Positions 1-11,376 of a stretch of 64,000 nt of DNA are shown in pieces. The stretch covers positions 99,945 through 163,944 of the forward strand of contig CAMZFV010000002.1 of assembly GCA_947306175.1 (NCBI GenBank), written 5' to 3'. The notes beneath the pieces were generated by a model. The model did no database searches. It had not been told where the DNA came from and saw nothing but the letters and a program-made list of their open reading frames with translations. Position 1 is the stretch's first letter, and each line of letters opens with the position of its first letter. A program made the position numbers and the translations under genes. Source of the stretch: an uncultured Prevotellaceae bacterium. GTDB lineage: Bacteria; Bacteroidota; Bacteroidia; Bacteroidales; Muribaculaceae.

Positions 1-132
1 CGCATTTCGGGGCATTATTGTTTGGTTTACACGTGCGCACGCGTGTAAGTTGTTGTGCAGTAGTGATTTCGAGATGTTGATTGTAGCTTAACCTGCCAAA
101 AATTAATCAAAACAATAGATATAACTTCTTTT
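1..132. other. upstream region of the nuo-atp operon
   Basis: No gene is seen here. The stretch must carry the leader of the nuo-atp operon and perhaps its promoter, but I find no clean TAnnTTTG element. It holds a near-palindrome at 27-48 with seven-base arms TTACACG and CGTGTAA around TGCGCACG. The last 40 bases before nuoA are AT-rich. Confidence 0.5.
27..48. repeat. inverted repeat upstream of nuoA
   Basis: Perfect seven-base arms TTACACG (27-33) and CGTGTAA (42-48) flank the eight-base centre TGCGCACG, which is itself nearly palindromic. It could be an operator, a small hairpin or the end of an upstream gene's terminator. Nothing here decides between these. Confidence 0.5.
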
Positions 133-507
133 ATGGATTTATCAATTTTCGGAGTACAGAGCACGACGATGGCGATAACGGCGGCCTTGACCGGTGTGTT
201 GCTGGTAGTCGGTGCCCTGGTTATCGCGTGGCTGATCGGCCCGCGCAGTTACACCAAGAAGAAAGGCGAGCCGTTTGAGTGCGGTATTCCCACTCGCGGT
301 CAGTCGATGGCCCAGTATCACGTGGGTTATTACCTGTTTGCGATCCTGTTCCTGATGTTTGACGTGGAGACGGTCTTCCTGTTCCCGTGGGCGACCATCT
401 GCAAGAGCATCGGCAGCCAGGCGCTGCTCGCCGTGGGCACTTTCCTTGTTATTCTGGTTTTAGGTCTGGCTTATGCCTGGAAGAAAGGAGCGTTGAGATG
501 GAAGTGA
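133..507 (+). CDS. nuoA: NADH-quinone oxidoreductase subunit A (NuoA)
   Basis: Small membrane subunit of respiratory complex I, 124 residues, near the usual family length. Three hydrophobic segments are visible (about residues 12-38, 65-90 and 95-117). The loop FECGIP at about residues 48-53 carries the conserved loop cysteine, and FDVETVFLFPW at about 76-86 is the family signature with its acidic pair. It is the first gene of the nuo-atp operon, and its last ten bases overlap nuoB, which implies translational coupling. Confidence 0.97.
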   Translation: MDLSIFGVQSTTMAITAALTGVLLVVGALVIAWLIGPRSYTKKKGEPFECGIPTRGQSMAQYHVGYYLFAILFLMFDVETVFLFPWATICKSIGSQALLAVGTFLVILVLGLAYAWKKGALRWK

Positions 508-1097
508 AAATCAAGTCGATGAAGCATGAGGACTTCAAGGACAACGAATATATCGATAACCTGATAGAGCAACTGCGTGCTGGCGGCACCAACATTATCG
601 TTGGAAAGCTGGACCAGTTGATGAACTGGGGTGTGAGCAACTCGTTGTGGCCGCTGTGCTTCGGCACCAGCTGCTGTGCTATTGAGTTCATGTGCCTGGG
701 CGCTGCCCGCTATGACATGGCGCGCTACGGCTTTGAGGTGGCCCGTAACAGCCCCCGCCAGGCCGACTACATCATGTGCCAGGGTACCATCAATTACCGC
801 ATGGCTCCCGCATTGAAGCGCCTGTATGAGCAGATGGCCGAGCCCAAGTATGTCATTGCGTGTGGCTCATGCACCGTGAGCGGTGGCCCGTTCAAGAACA
901 GCTACTGCGTGGTCAAGGGTGTTGACGAGATCATCCCCGTTGACGTTTACCTGCCTGGCTGTCCTCCCCGTCCCGAGGCCTTCTTCTATGCCTTGATGCA
1001 GTTGCAGCGCAAGATCAAGGTTCAGAAGTACTTTGGCGGTGTGAACCGTAAGGAGAAACTTGAGGGTCTCACCTACGTGAAGGAGGAGGCAAAATAA
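498..1097 (+). CDS. nuoB: NADH-quinone oxidoreductase subunit B (NuoB)
   Basis: Peripheral complex I subunit that holds the terminal Fe-S cluster N2 and passes electrons to quinone. The reading frame is open upstream to 387, but the ATG at 498 gives a normal 199-residue protein (MEVKIKSMKHED) overlapping nuoA by ten bases, so I chose it. The four cluster ligands are visible: the pair C59-C60 in FGTSCC, C125 in ACGSC and C155 in PGCPPRPE. Confidence 0.97.
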   Translation: MEVKIKSMKHEDFKDNEYIDNLIEQLRAGGTNIIVGKLDQLMNWGVSNSLWPLCFGTSCCAIEFMCLGAARYDMARYGFEVARNSPRQADYIMCQGTINYRMAPALKRLYEQMAEPKYVIACGSCTVSGGPFKNSYCVVKGVDEIIPVDVYLPGCPPRPEAFFYALMQLQRKIKVQKYFGGVNRKEKLEGLTYVKEEAK

Positions 1098-1168
1098 CCA
1101 GTTGGTTCTGGAATACCCAGATGATCTAGAGCAACTAGAAACTTAACAAGATAAAAATCCATTGAAAT

Positions 1169-2803
1169 ATGGCAGAGATACAAGACAAAATCACCACGTT
1201 GTGCCCCCAGGCGCAAGTCGATACCACCGGTGAGTTCCCGCTGGTGACTGTTGCCGACGCGCAGTGGCACGATCTGGCACACGCCCTGAAGACCCAGTTG
1301 CACTATGACGTGCTGAGTGCCGTTGTCGGCATGGACTGGACCGAGTCGCTGGGCTGCGTTTATTACCTGACCAATACCGACACCCACGAGTTGCTGCACG
1401 TCAAGGTTGCTACGACCGACCGTGAGCACCCCCGCTTGCACTCGGTGTGCGACCTGTGGCCCGTTGCCAACTTCCAGGAGCGCGAGGTGTATGACTTCTA
1501 CGGTATCGTGTTCATCGGCCATCCCGATATGCGCCGCATGTTCCTGCGCAACGACTGGGTGGGTTACCCCCTGCGTAAGGACTATGACCCCGCGAGCAAC
1601 CCCTTGCGTCTCGAGGACGAGACCAATGAGGACTATACCTGCCGCTGGGTCGAGGACGAGAACGGCCAGGTCAAGAAGGTGGACGGCAAGGTGTTTGAGG
1701 ACGACGAGTATGTGGTCAACGTGGGACCGCAGCACCCGTCAACCCACGGTGTGATGCGCTACCGCGCCAGCATCGACGGTGAGACGGTCAAGAAGATTGA
1801 CGTCGTGAGCGGTTATATCCACCGCGGTATCGAGAAGATGTGTGAGGACCTGACTTATCCGCAGATGCTGCTCTATACCGAACGTATGGACTACATGGCT
1901 GCCCACATCAACCGCCACTGCATGTGCATGTGCGTCGAGAAGGCCCTCGGCCTTGAGGTGCCCCGCCGTGCCGAGCTGATCCGTCTGATGATGGACGAGT
2001 TGATGCGTCTTTCCTCCCACTTGTTGAGCTATGGTTGCTTGACGATGGACCAGGGCGCCACGACAGCGTTCTTCTACGGCTTCCGTGAGCGTGAATTGAT
2101 TTACGATATCTTTGACCGCACCTGCGGCGCCCGCATGTCGATGAGCTACAGCACCATCGGCGGCGTGGTGGCGGATGTGCATGAGGATTTCATCAAGGAC
2201 GTGCGCCACGCCTGTGACGTGATTGAGAAGAGCCTCAAGGAATACCACAAGCTCTTTACCGGCAACGTCATCGCCGTGAACCGTATGACGGGCGTGGGCA
2301 TCCTGAGCAAAGAAGATGCCATCGCCTATGACATCACCGGTCCTTCGGGTCGTGCCAGCGGTTGGCACTGTGACGTGCGCAAGACCAATCCTTACTCGCT
2401 GTACAATGAGTTTGACTTCGATGAGGTCACCTTTGAGAACGGCGACTCGATGGACCGCTACATGGTCCGTATGAAGGAGATGGAAGAGAGCATCAAGATC
2501 CTGCGCCAAGCCTGTGACAAGCTTGAAGCTGAGGGCATCCAGGGCGAGTATTGCGCCCCCAAGGTCCCCAAGGTGATGAAACTGCCCGCCGGTCACTGGT
2601 ACCAGCAGGTGGAGGCCAGCCGCGGCGCCTTCGGTGTCTATATCGAGAGTGACGGCAATACCAAGCCCGTGCGTGTCCACTTCCAGTCACCATGCTTCAA
2701 CCTGGTTGGCGTTGTTGACCTGACGTGTAAGGATAACCTGATTGCCGACCTGATCACCATCACGGCGTCGCTCGACTTCGTGATCCCCGACATCGACCGC
2801 TAA
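1169..2803 (+). CDS. nuoCD: fused NADH-quinone oxidoreductase subunits C and D (NuoCD)
   Basis: A 544-residue fusion. Residues 1 to about 165 are NuoC (30 kDa) with its ending in YPLRKDYDP; residues about 185-544 are NuoD (49 kDa), starting at NVGPQHPSTHG, whose histidines line the quinone pocket, and ending with the family C-terminus (SLDFVIPDIDR). Between the two lies an acidic and polar linker. The C-D fusion is normal in Bacteroidetes and some Gammaproteobacteria. The 71-nt gap after nuoB is the longest inside the operon. Confidence 0.97.
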   Translation: MAEIQDKITTLCPQAQVDTTGEFPLVTVADAQWHDLAHALKTQLHYDVLSAVVGMDWTESLGCVYYLTNTDTHELLHVKVATTDREHPRLHSVCDLWPVANFQEREVYDFYGIVFIGHPDMRRMFLRNDWVGYPLRKDYDPASNPLRLEDETNEDYTCRWVEDENGQVKKVDGKVFEDDEYVVNVGPQHPSTHGVMRYRASIDGETVKKIDVVSGYIHRGIEKMCEDLTYPQMLLYTERMDYMAAHINRHCMCMCVEKALGLEVPRRAELIRLMMDELMRLSSHLLSYGCLTMDQGATTAFFYGFRERELIYDIFDRTCGARMSMSYSTIGGVVADVHEDFIKDVRHACDVIEKSLKEYHKLFTGNVIAVNRMTGVGILSKEDAIAYDITGPSGRASGWHCDVRKTNPYSLYNEFDFDEVTFENGDSMDRYMVRMKEMEESIKILRQACDKLEAEGIQGEYCAPKVPKVMKLPAGHWYQQVEASRGAFGVYIESDGNTKPVRVHFQSPCFNLVGVVDLTCKDNLIADLITITASLDFVIPDIDR

Positions 2804-2851
2804 TCAACGAGTTAATTAAGACAGAACAAAACCACTAAAGAGATAATAGAT

Positions 2852-3934
2852 ATGTTTGACTTCGGAATAGTCACAAAATGGTTGGATGACCTGCTGAACA
2901 GCGTGATGCCTGGTTGGCTCACGACGACCATCGAGTGTGTGCTGGTGGCTGTTGGCCTGCTGGTCGCTTATTCACTCATCGCCATGTTCTACATCTTCTA
3001 CGAGCGCAAGGTCTGCGGTTGGATTCAGTGCCGCTTGGGCCCGATGCGCGTGGGTAAGTGGGGCTTGCTCCAGGTGTTTGCCGATGTGATCAAGATTCTC
3101 CAGAAGGAGCTGATCACCCTGTGGAACACCGACAAGTTCCTTTTCAAGTTGGCGCCCTATCTGGTGCTCATCGCCTCGATGCTTACCTTCGCCTGCCTGC
3201 CATGGGGTAGGGGTCTGCAAGTCATCGACATGAACATCGGCGTATTCTTTATCATCGCCGTGTCGTCGATTGGCGTGCTGGGTATCCTGCTGGCCGGTTG
3301 GGCAAGTAACAGCAAATATACCCTCATCGGTGCTATGCGTAGCGGTGCCCAGATGGTGAGCTACGAATTGAGCTGTGGCATCTCGATCCTGACGATCGTG
3401 TGTCTCGCCGGCACCATGTCTATCACGGGCATCGTCGAGGCGCAGAAGGACTGCTGGTTCCTGTTCAAGGGCCACCTGCCTGCTGTGCTCGCGTTCATTA
3501 TCTACATGATCGCTGCCAATGCCGAGAACAACCGTGGCCCGTTTGACCTCCCTGAGGCCGAGCACGAGTTGACCGCCGGTTACCATACCGAGTACTCGGG
3601 TATCCACTTCGGCTTCTTCTATCTGGCCGAGTACCTGAACCTGTTCATCGTGTCGGGTATCGCCACGCTGCTCTTCCTGGGAGGCTGGATGCCCCTGCAC
3701 GTTCCCGGCTGGGAAGGCTTCAACCAGATCATGGACTATATCCCCAGCGTGGTGTGGTTCCTGGGTAAGGCATTCTTCATCACCTTCATCTTCTTCTGGA
3801 TCCGCTGGTCCTTCCCCCGCGTGCGCATCGACCAGATGCTCGCTCTGGAGTGGCGTTATCTGATGCCCATCGGCCTGGTCAACCTGGTTGTGATGGCCAT
3901 CGTGGTGACCCAGGGATGGTACTTCGGTGCGTGA
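2852..3934 (+). CDS. nuoH: NADH-quinone oxidoreductase subunit H (NuoH)
   Basis: Membrane subunit of complex I that joins the peripheral arm to the proton-pumping arm and forms part of the quinone chamber; 360 residues with about eight hydrophobic segments. Family signatures are ERKVCGWIQCRLGPMRVG at about residues 50-67 and the acidic loop FDLPEAEHELTAGYHTEYSG at about 231-250. It is the last nuo gene before the ATP synthase block, with 66 bases before atpD and no recognisable terminator between. Confidence 0.96.
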   Translation: MFDFGIVTKWLDDLLNSVMPGWLTTTIECVLVAVGLLVAYSLIAMFYIFYERKVCGWIQCRLGPMRVGKWGLLQVFADVIKILQKELITLWNTDKFLFKLAPYLVLIASMLTFACLPWGRGLQVIDMNIGVFFIIAVSSIGVLGILLAGWASNSKYTLIGAMRSGAQMVSYELSCGISILTIVCLAGTMSITGIVEAQKDCWFLFKGHLPAVLAFIIYMIAANAENNRGPFDLPEAEHELTAGYHTEYSGIHFGFFYLAEYLNLFIVSGIATLLFLGGWMPLHVPGWEGFNQIMDYIPSVVWFLGKAFFITFIFFWIRWSFPRVRIDQMLALEWRYLMPIGLVNLVVMAIVVTQGWYFGA

Positions 3935-3994
3935 TGCAACTTATCGCCTACATTATTTATAATATAACTAACAACAAATAAAAGTCAATCATAG

Positions 3995-5500
<1,506 letters not shown>

Positions 5501-5536
5501 AAAACCGTTTATCCAGATCGATAAATCATAAATCAC

Positions 5537-5770
5537 ATGACACTCAAAATCATATCGGCAGAACAAATCGAGTTTGAAGGCACCGTCGAAGCTGTGACCC
5601 TTCCTGGCGTCATGGGCAGTTTCCAGGTGCTGAAGAACCACGCCGCACTCATCGCCGCGCTCATGGCAGGCAAGATGAGCTATGTGGCCGATGGCCAGAC
5701 CGTGGAGCGTGATATCCACGGTGGTGTCGCCGATGTAAAAGATAATGTGGTGTCGGTGTGCTTGTATTGA
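5537..5770 (+). CDS. atpC: ATP synthase F1 subunit epsilon, short form (AtpC)
   Basis: Rotor stalk subunit, only 77 residues. It contains the N-terminal beta-sandwich (LKIISAEQIEFEGTVEAVTL, then GVMGSFQVLKNHAALIAAL) and stops where the C-terminal two-helix domain would start. That domain is the one that inhibits ATP hydrolysis in the roughly 135-residue forms, so this enzyme should lack that brake. Short epsilon subunits are, as I recall, normal in Bacteroidetes. The stop lies seven bases before atpB. Confidence 0.92.
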   Translation: MTLKIISAEQIEFEGTVEAVTLPGVMGSFQVLKNHAALIAALMAGKMSYVADGQTVERDIHGGVADVKDNVVSVCLY

Positions 5771-5777
5771 CAGTAAT

Positions 5778-6854
5778 ATGAAAAGCAAGATCATCATCGC
5801 AATTGTAGCGCTCGTGATTGTTGCGCTGATGGGGTGGGGTTACTACAGCACCGCCCAGCATCGCGCCCACGGACACGCCAGCGAGCTGAACCCCAAGGAG
5901 ACCATCTTTGAGCACCTGGGGGACGCCTATGGTTGGGAAGTGCCGTTCAGTCACAGCGTGCGCATCCCGTTGCCCATCATCGTGTGGGGACAGGACGGCT
6001 TGCACTGCTTCATGAGCAACCGCATCACAGGAGGTGAGACCTACGACGGCTTCAAGATCTCGACCAGCGAGGAGCACCACGGCAAGGTGGTGCAAGTGAT
6101 GGCCGACGGCAGTGAGGTGCGTCCGTGGGACTTCTCCATCACCAAGAATGTGGCTGGCATCCTCATCGCGGCGCTGCTCGTGATATGGATGGTGATATCG
6201 CTCAAGCGCTGGTATGCCCGCAACGGCTTGAAGGCACCACGCGGTGCAAAGGGCTTCCTGGAACTGGTGGTGGACTTCGTCTATGGCGACACCATCCGTC
6301 CCATCCTGGGCAAACACGCGCCCAAGTATGCGCCCTACCTGCTCACGGCGTTCTTCTTCATCCTGACGATGAACCTGCTGGGTCTGATCGTCATCTTCCC
6401 CGGTGGCGCTAACCTGACGGGTAACATCGCTGTGACACTGGTGCTCGCCTTGCTGACGTTCCTGATCACCACCTTCAGCGGCACCCGCGAGTACTGGAAG
6501 GAAATCCTGTGGCCTGAAGTGCCCATGGCGCTCAAGTGCCCCGTTCCCATGATGCAGCTGATCGAGGTGTTGGGTATGTTCACCAAGCCTTTGGCCCTGA
6601 TGGTCCGTCTGTTTGCCAACATGATGAGCGGCCACATGGTGGTTCTGGTACTGGTGTTGCTAATCTTCATCTTCACCAACCTGTTCGGTGTGGGCGTCGG
6701 AATCGGCACGAGCATCTTCTCGGTGGCATTCACCCTGTTCATGCTGTTGCTTGACGTGCTGGTGAGCTTCATCCAGGCCTACGTGTTCACCATCCTGAGC
6801 ACCATCTTCATCTCGATGGCGCTGGTGGAACCACATCACAGCGAAGCTAAATAA
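5778..6854 (+). CDS. atpB: ATP synthase Fo subunit a (AtpB)
   Basis: Stator channel subunit of Fo, 358 residues from the ATG at 5778; the frame is open upstream into atpC but MKSKIIIAIVALVIVALMGW gives a proper N-terminal membrane anchor or signal. Residues about 25-115 form a soluble insert before the first core helix, seen in Bacteroidetes subunit a. The essential stator arginine is R277 in LMVRLFANMMSGH. Five or so core helices follow from about residue 125. It ends HHSEAK, and 57 AT-rich bases separate it from atpE. Confidence 0.96.
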   Translation: MKSKIIIAIVALVIVALMGWGYYSTAQHRAHGHASELNPKETIFEHLGDAYGWEVPFSHSVRIPLPIIVWGQDGLHCFMSNRITGGETYDGFKISTSEEHHGKVVQVMADGSEVRPWDFSITKNVAGILIAALLVIWMVISLKRWYARNGLKAPRGAKGFLELVVDFVYGDTIRPILGKHAPKYAPYLLTAFFFILTMNLLGLIVIFPGGANLTGNIAVTLVLALLTFLITTFSGTREYWKEILWPEVPMALKCPVPMMQLIEVLGMFTKPLALMVRLFANMMSGHMVVLVLVLLIFIFTNLFGVGVGIGTSIFSVAFTLFMLLLDVLVSFIQAYVFTILSTIFISMALVEPHHSEAK

Positions 6855-7151
<297 letters not shown>

Positions 7152-7166
7152 TTCTTCTGGGTTCAG

Positions 7167-7664
7167 ATGGAACTTTTCACGCCTGAATTTGGCCTGGTCT
7201 TCTGGATGTTTGTGGCATTCTTGTGCCTGTACTTCATCCTTGCCAAGTGGGCATGGCCCTTCATCATCAAGAGTATGGAGGAACGTGCCGACAAGATTGA
7301 CAAGGGTGTGGCCTATTACCAAGAAGCCGAAGCACGCCTGAATAACGCCAAGGCCGAAGCGGACAAGTTGCTTGCCGAAGCCCGTAACGAGCAGGCCGAC
7401 ATCCTGCGCGAGGCCGCCAAGATGCGCAACGAACTCATCGAGAAAGCGCGTGGCGATGCCTCGGTCGAGGCTAAGAAAGTGACCGATGCCGCTCAAGTTT
7501 CCATTGAACAGGCGCGCAAGGAGTCGGAGAAGCAACTGCGTCTCGAAGTGGGCGAGCTGGCGCTGCAGATTGCCGAAAAGGTGATTCGCCGCAACATCTC
7601 CAACGACGATGCCCAGAAAGCGCTTGTTGACCAATATTTGCGTGAGGTTGAGACTAATAATTAA
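7167..7664 (+). CDS. atpF: ATP synthase Fo subunit b (AtpF)
   Basis: Peripheral stalk subunit, 165 residues. An N-terminal membrane helix (about residues 6-28, FGLVFWMFVAFLCLYFILAK) is followed by a long charged helix rich in Ala, Glu, Lys and Arg that should dimerise as a right-handed coiled coil and bind delta through its C-terminus. The start lies 15 bases after atpE and the stop six bases before atpH. Confidence 0.95.
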   Translation: MELFTPEFGLVFWMFVAFLCLYFILAKWAWPFIIKSMEERADKIDKGVAYYQEAEARLNNAKAEADKLLAEARNEQADILREAAKMRNELIEKARGDASVEAKKVTDAAQVSIEQARKESEKQLRLEVGELALQIAEKVIRRNISNDDAQKALVDQYLREVETNN

Positions 7665-7670
7665 TGCGTT

Positions 7671-8216
7671 ATGAGTGACGGACTGATTCCACGCCGATAT
7701 GCCAAGGCGCTATATAAGTACGCTGTCGAGAACGGTGACGCTGCGGAAATATACGGGATTTTGAAAAATCTCAGTTTCCGTTACGCTTCTATCGACGAGC
7801 TCAAGCGCGTGGTACTCAACCCCAAAATCTCGGAAGATGACAAAGGAAAATATATGCTCGAGAACGTCTTGCACGCCGAGCCAGGCACATCACTGGACAA
7901 GTTCCTGCTGTTGTGCGTGCGCAATAATCGTGCTGAGTTCCTGCAAAAGATTTCCCTTGCCTATGTCGATCTCTACCGTGAGGCTCATGAGATCGCCCAC
8001 GTGGACATCACTACGGCGGTACCCATGCCCGATGCCGAAATCAATGCCATTATCGACATTGTGAAGAAACGGTTAGGAGCGAAGGAGCTGGAGATTCATA
8101 AGCAGATCGACCCTGAACTCATTGGCGGTTTTACCGTCGAGATTAACGGCCTGGTGCTCGACGCATCGGTCAAGAGAGAATTGAACGAATTGCAATTACA
8201 ACTGCAAAAGAAATAA
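7671..8216 (+). CDS. atpH: ATP synthase F1 subunit delta (AtpH)
   Basis: Peripheral stalk cap joining b to the F1 head, 181 residues. The start LIPRRYAKALYKYA is the delta signature, and the C-terminus has the family pattern IGGFTVEINGLVLDASVKREL. It lies six bases after atpF and nine before atpA. Codon use in the first third is slightly more AT-rich than in atpA. Confidence 0.94.
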   Translation: MSDGLIPRRYAKALYKYAVENGDAAEIYGILKNLSFRYASIDELKRVVLNPKISEDDKGKYMLENVLHAEPGTSLDKFLLLCVRNNRAEFLQKISLAYVDLYREAHEIAHVDITTAVPMPDAEINAIIDIVKKRLGAKELEIHKQIDPELIGGFTVEINGLVLDASVKRELNELQLQLQKK

Positions 8217-8225
8217 TTACAAGAG

Positions 8226-9821
8226 ATGATTAATCCCAGTGAAATATCTGATATACTGAAACAGCAGCTCGTCGATGATATCGCCAGGCGTCAGGTGGCC
8301 TTTGAGGAAGAAGGTACCGTCCTGGAGGTGGGTGACGGCGTTGCCCATGCCTATGGCCTTCACAACGTTGAGGCCAACGAACTGGTGCAGTTCGAGAACG
8401 GCGTGACTGGCGTCGCCATGAACCTGGAGGAGAGTGACGTGGGTATCATCCTGCTCGACGAAGTGGACACGGTGACCGAGAACATGAAGGTGCGCCGCAC
8501 CGGCGAGATTGCCTCCATCGAGGTGGGCGAGGGCCTGCTGGGCCGCGTGATCAACGTGCTTGCCAAGCCCATCGACGGCGGTGGTCCCATTCAGGGCCAG
8601 CGCCTGCGTCTGCCGCTGGAGCGCAAGGCTCCTGGCGTTATCTTCCGCCAGCCAGTGAACCAGCCGTTGCAGACGGGTCTCAAGGCCATCGACTCGATGA
8701 TCCCCATCGGCCGCGGCCAGCGTGAGCTCATCATCGGTGACCGCCAGATCGGTAAGACCGCCATCGCGGTGGACACCATCATCAACCAGCGTGCCAACTA
8801 TGAGGCCGGCAAGCCCGTATATTGCGTCTATGTCGCTATCGGCCAAAAGGCATCGACCGTTGCCGCCCTGGTGAACAAGCTCAAGGAGTCGGGCGCCATG
8901 CCTTATACCATCGTGGTGGCCGCCACCGCAGCCGACTCGGCTTCTATGCGCTATTACGCACCCTTTGCCGGAGCCGCCATCGGTGAGTACTTCCGTGACA
9001 CCGGTCGCGACGCCCTGGTGATCTATGACGACTTGTCCAAGCATGCTGTCGCCTATCGTGAGATCTCGCTGATCCTCAAGCGCCCCTCGGGCCGTGAGGC
9101 TTATCCCGGCGATATCTTCTATCTGCACAGCCGTCTGCTGGAACGTGCCGCCAAGATCAACGAGGATCAGGAAGTGGCCAGCGTGATGAACGACCTGCCC
9201 GCACCGTTGAAGTCTATCGTCAAGGGTGGCGGTTCGTTGACGGCATTGCCCATCATCGAGACGCAGGCTGGCGACGTGAGCGCCTATATCCCCACTAACG
9301 TGATTTCGATTACCGACGGTCAGATTTACCTTGAGTCTGCCCTGTTCAACTCGGGTATCCGTCCCGCCGTTAACGTGGGTATCTCGGTATCTCGTGTCGG
9401 CGGTAACGCCCAGATCAAGTGTATGAAGCGCGTGGCCGGTACCCTCAAGATCGCGCAGGCGCAGTACCGTGAGCTTGAAGCCTTCACCAAGTTTGGTGGC
9501 GACATCGACCCCGTTACCGCACGCACCATCGACACGGGCCGCAAGAACGAGCGCCTGCTCGTCCAAGCCCAATATACGCCGATGAAAGTCGAGGAACAGG
9601 TGGCCATCATCTATTGCGGTGTGAACGGTCTGTTGCGCGACGTGCCCCTGGACAAGGTGGGTGAGTTTGAGAAACTGTTCATCAACTACCTGCGCGGCAA
9701 GCACCAGAGCGATGTGCTTGACGTGCTGCGCACTGGCAAGATTGACGACGACGTCATGTCGAAGCTCAAACATGCCGCTGCCGAGGTAGCCGCCAAGTAC
9801 GTCGAGGCTCCCGCCAGTTAA
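8226..9821 (+). CDS. atpA: ATP synthase F1 subunit alpha (AtpA)
   Basis: Non-catalytic nucleotide-binding subunit of F1, 531 residues. Walker A is GDRQIGKT at 171-178; the region [16 protein letters not shown] and the catalytic-site arginine region [12 protein letters not shown] are present. A very long open frame on the opposite strand (8217-9773) is a shadow of strong codon bias. atpG follows after 22 bases. Confidence 0.98.
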   Translation: MINPSEISDILKQQLVDDIARRQVAFEEEGTVLEVGDGVAHAYGLHNVEANELVQFENGVTGVAMNLEESDVGIILLDEVDTVTENMKVRRTGEIASIEVGEGLLGRVINVLAKPIDGGGPIQGQRLRLPLERKAPGVIFRQPVNQPLQTGLKAIDSMIPIGRGQRELIIGDRQIGKTAIAVDTIINQRANYEAGKPVYCVYVAIGQKASTVAALVNKLKESGAMPYTIVVAATAADSASMRYYAPFAGAAIGEYFRDTGRDALVIYDDLSKHAVAYREISLILKRPSGREAYPGDIFYLHSRLLERAAKINEDQEVASVMNDLPAPLKSIVKGGGSLTALPIIETQAGDVSAYIPTNVISITDGQIYLESALFNSGIRPAVNVGISVSRVGGNAQIKCMKRVAGTLKIAQAQYRELEAFTKFGGDIDPVTARTIDTGRKNERLLVQAQYTPMKVEEQVAIIYCGVNGLLRDVPLDKVGEFEKLFINYLRGKHQSDVLDVLRTGKIDDDVMSKLKHAAAEVAAKYVEAPAS

Positions 9822-9843
9822 TCCAGCAATTTAAGTTCGCAAG

Positions 9844-10728
9844 ATGGCAACATTAAGAGAACTCAAGACGCGAATAGGTTCAGTCGCCTCAACGCAGAAG
9901 ACGACGAGCGCCATGAAAATGATCAGCTCGTCCAAGATGCGTAAGGCCACTGGCCAGTTGCAGCGCCTGTCGCCCTACCGTCAGATGGTGCAGCACGTCA
10001 TCAGCCACCTGCTGGTGACCGACCAGCAGTTTGACTCGCCGCTCATCGCCGAGCGCGATGTGCAGCGCGTTGCGCTGGTGGCATTCGGCAGTGATGACGG
10101 CCTGTGCGGCGGCTTCAACGTCAACATCTTCAAGCAGCTGCTTGTGAGCATCCAGGAGGTGCGCAAGGCGTACGGGCAGCAGGTGGGTATCACCATCATT
10201 CCCGTGGGCAAGAAGATGACCAAGGCGGTCCGGAAGATTGTCGGCAAGGACATCCAGATGGAGCAGGTGTCCCTCAACACCCGCAGTGGTAACGAGGATT
10301 TGTACACCTTCACCGACCTGATGAAGACCCGTTTCCTGGAGCACACGTATGACCGCGTGGAGATGTGCTACATGCACTTCATCTCGACCGGCAAGCAGGT
10401 GTTCACGCGCGAGCAGTTACTGCCCGTGAGCTATCAGGGTCTGACCGACAATGTTGACCCGCGTGCCGCTAACAGCCCTTGCCTGTTCGAGCCCGACGCC
10501 AACACCATCTTCAACACCGTGCTGCCCCTGCACATCAAGTCGATGCTCCAGGATGTCTTCATCCAGAGCGCGGCCAGTGAGCAGAGCGCACGCGTGATGG
10601 CGATGCAGGCCGCGAGCGACAACGCTAAGGAACTGCTCGACGAGTTGCAACTGGAGTATAACAAACTGCGTCAGCAGGGCATCACCACCGAGCTGCTCGA
10701 TATCCTGGGCGGTCAGGTGGAACGCTAA
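9844..10728 (+). CDS. atpG: ATP synthase F1 subunit gamma (AtpG)
   Basis: Central rotor shaft, 294 residues. The N-terminus LRELKTRIGSVASTQKTTSAM and the C-terminal helix (EQSARVMAMQAASDNAKEL, then YNKLRQQGITTELLDILGG) are the two halves of the gamma coiled coil. The GLCGGFN motif at about residue 88 is conserved. It is the last ATP synthase gene; nuoI starts 39 bases later with no terminator between, so the complex I operon resumes directly. Confidence 0.96.
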   Translation: MATLRELKTRIGSVASTQKTTSAMKMISSSKMRKATGQLQRLSPYRQMVQHVISHLLVTDQQFDSPLIAERDVQRVALVAFGSDDGLCGGFNVNIFKQLLVSIQEVRKAYGQQVGITIIPVGKKMTKAVRKIVGKDIQMEQVSLNTRSGNEDLYTFTDLMKTRFLEHTYDRVEMCYMHFISTGKQVFTREQLLPVSYQGLTDNVDPRAANSPCLFEPDANTIFNTVLPLHIKSMLQDVFIQSAASEQSARVMAMQAASDNAKELLDELQLEYNKLRQQGITTELLDILGGQVER

Positions 10729-10767
10729 TGCGAATCATTGTAAAGAAAATAAGAAAAGAATAAGAAT

Positions 10768-11376
10768 ATGAGCATCAAGGAGTATTTCGTCTCAATCTTT
10801 AAAGGCTTTTACAGCCTGATCAAGGGCATGGAGGTGACCGGCAAGGAGCTGGTGACTCCCAAGGTGACCGAGCAATATCCCGAGAACCGTGCCGAGCTCC
10901 ACATTCCGGAGCGGTTTAGGGCTACGCTGGAGTTCATCTATGACGAAAACGGTTACCACAAGTGCATCGCCTGTGGCAGCTGCGAGCGCAATTGCCCTAA
11001 CCAGACCATCAGTATCACCAAGCGCATGGTGGACCTGCCCGACGGCAAGAAGAAGATGAAGCTGGACAAGTACATGTATGACTTGGGCAGCTGCACCTTC
11101 TGCGGCCTGTGTGTACAGGTGTGTCCCACCAATGCCATCAAGTTCAGTAACGATTTTGAGCAGGCTGTGTTCACTCGTGAGAAGCTCAACAAGCAGCTCA
11201 ATTACCTGCCCGAGAAGGACGACGCTCCCGCTCCCGCACCTGCCGCCAAGCCAGCGGCCCCAGCTGCTGCCAAGCCTGCAGCCCCTGTGGAGAAACCCGC
11301 TGCAGCTCCCGTAGAGAAGCCCGCGGCTCCCGCTGCTGACGAGACCAAACAAGAAACTAAAGAAAACAAAGAATAA
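10768..11376 (+). CDS. nuoI: NADH-quinone oxidoreductase subunit I (NuoI) with Ala/Pro-rich tail
   Basis: Ferredoxin-like complex I subunit, 202 residues. Ligands of two 4Fe-4S clusters are C66, C69, C72, C76 and C109, C112, C115, C119. Residues about 150-202 form a low-complexity tail rich in Ala, Pro and Lys with recurring KPAAP and VEKPAA units and a charged end. The tail has no role in E. coli NuoI; it may extend from the peripheral arm. The stop overlaps the nuoJ start by one base. Confidence 0.95.
   Translation: MSIKEYFVSIFKGFYSLIKGMEVTGKELVTPKVTEQYPENRAELHIPERFRATLEFIYDENGYHKCIACGSCERNCPNQTISITKRMVDLPDGKKKMKLDKYMYDLGSCTFCGLCVQVCPTNAIKFSNDFEQAVFTREKLNKQLNYLPEKDDAPAPAPAAKPAAPAAAKPAAPVEKPAAAPVEKPAAPAADETKQETKENKE

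Noticed and set aside
387..497. N-terminal extension of NuoB
   Set aside because: It overlaps nuoA by over 100 bases and reads as Arg/Gly-rich non-family sequence; the ATG at 498 gives the standard protein.
8217..9773. 518-codon open frame on the minus strand opposite atpA
   Set aside because: It mirrors the strong codon bias of atpA, has no family-like motifs and overlaps a certain gene over its whole length.
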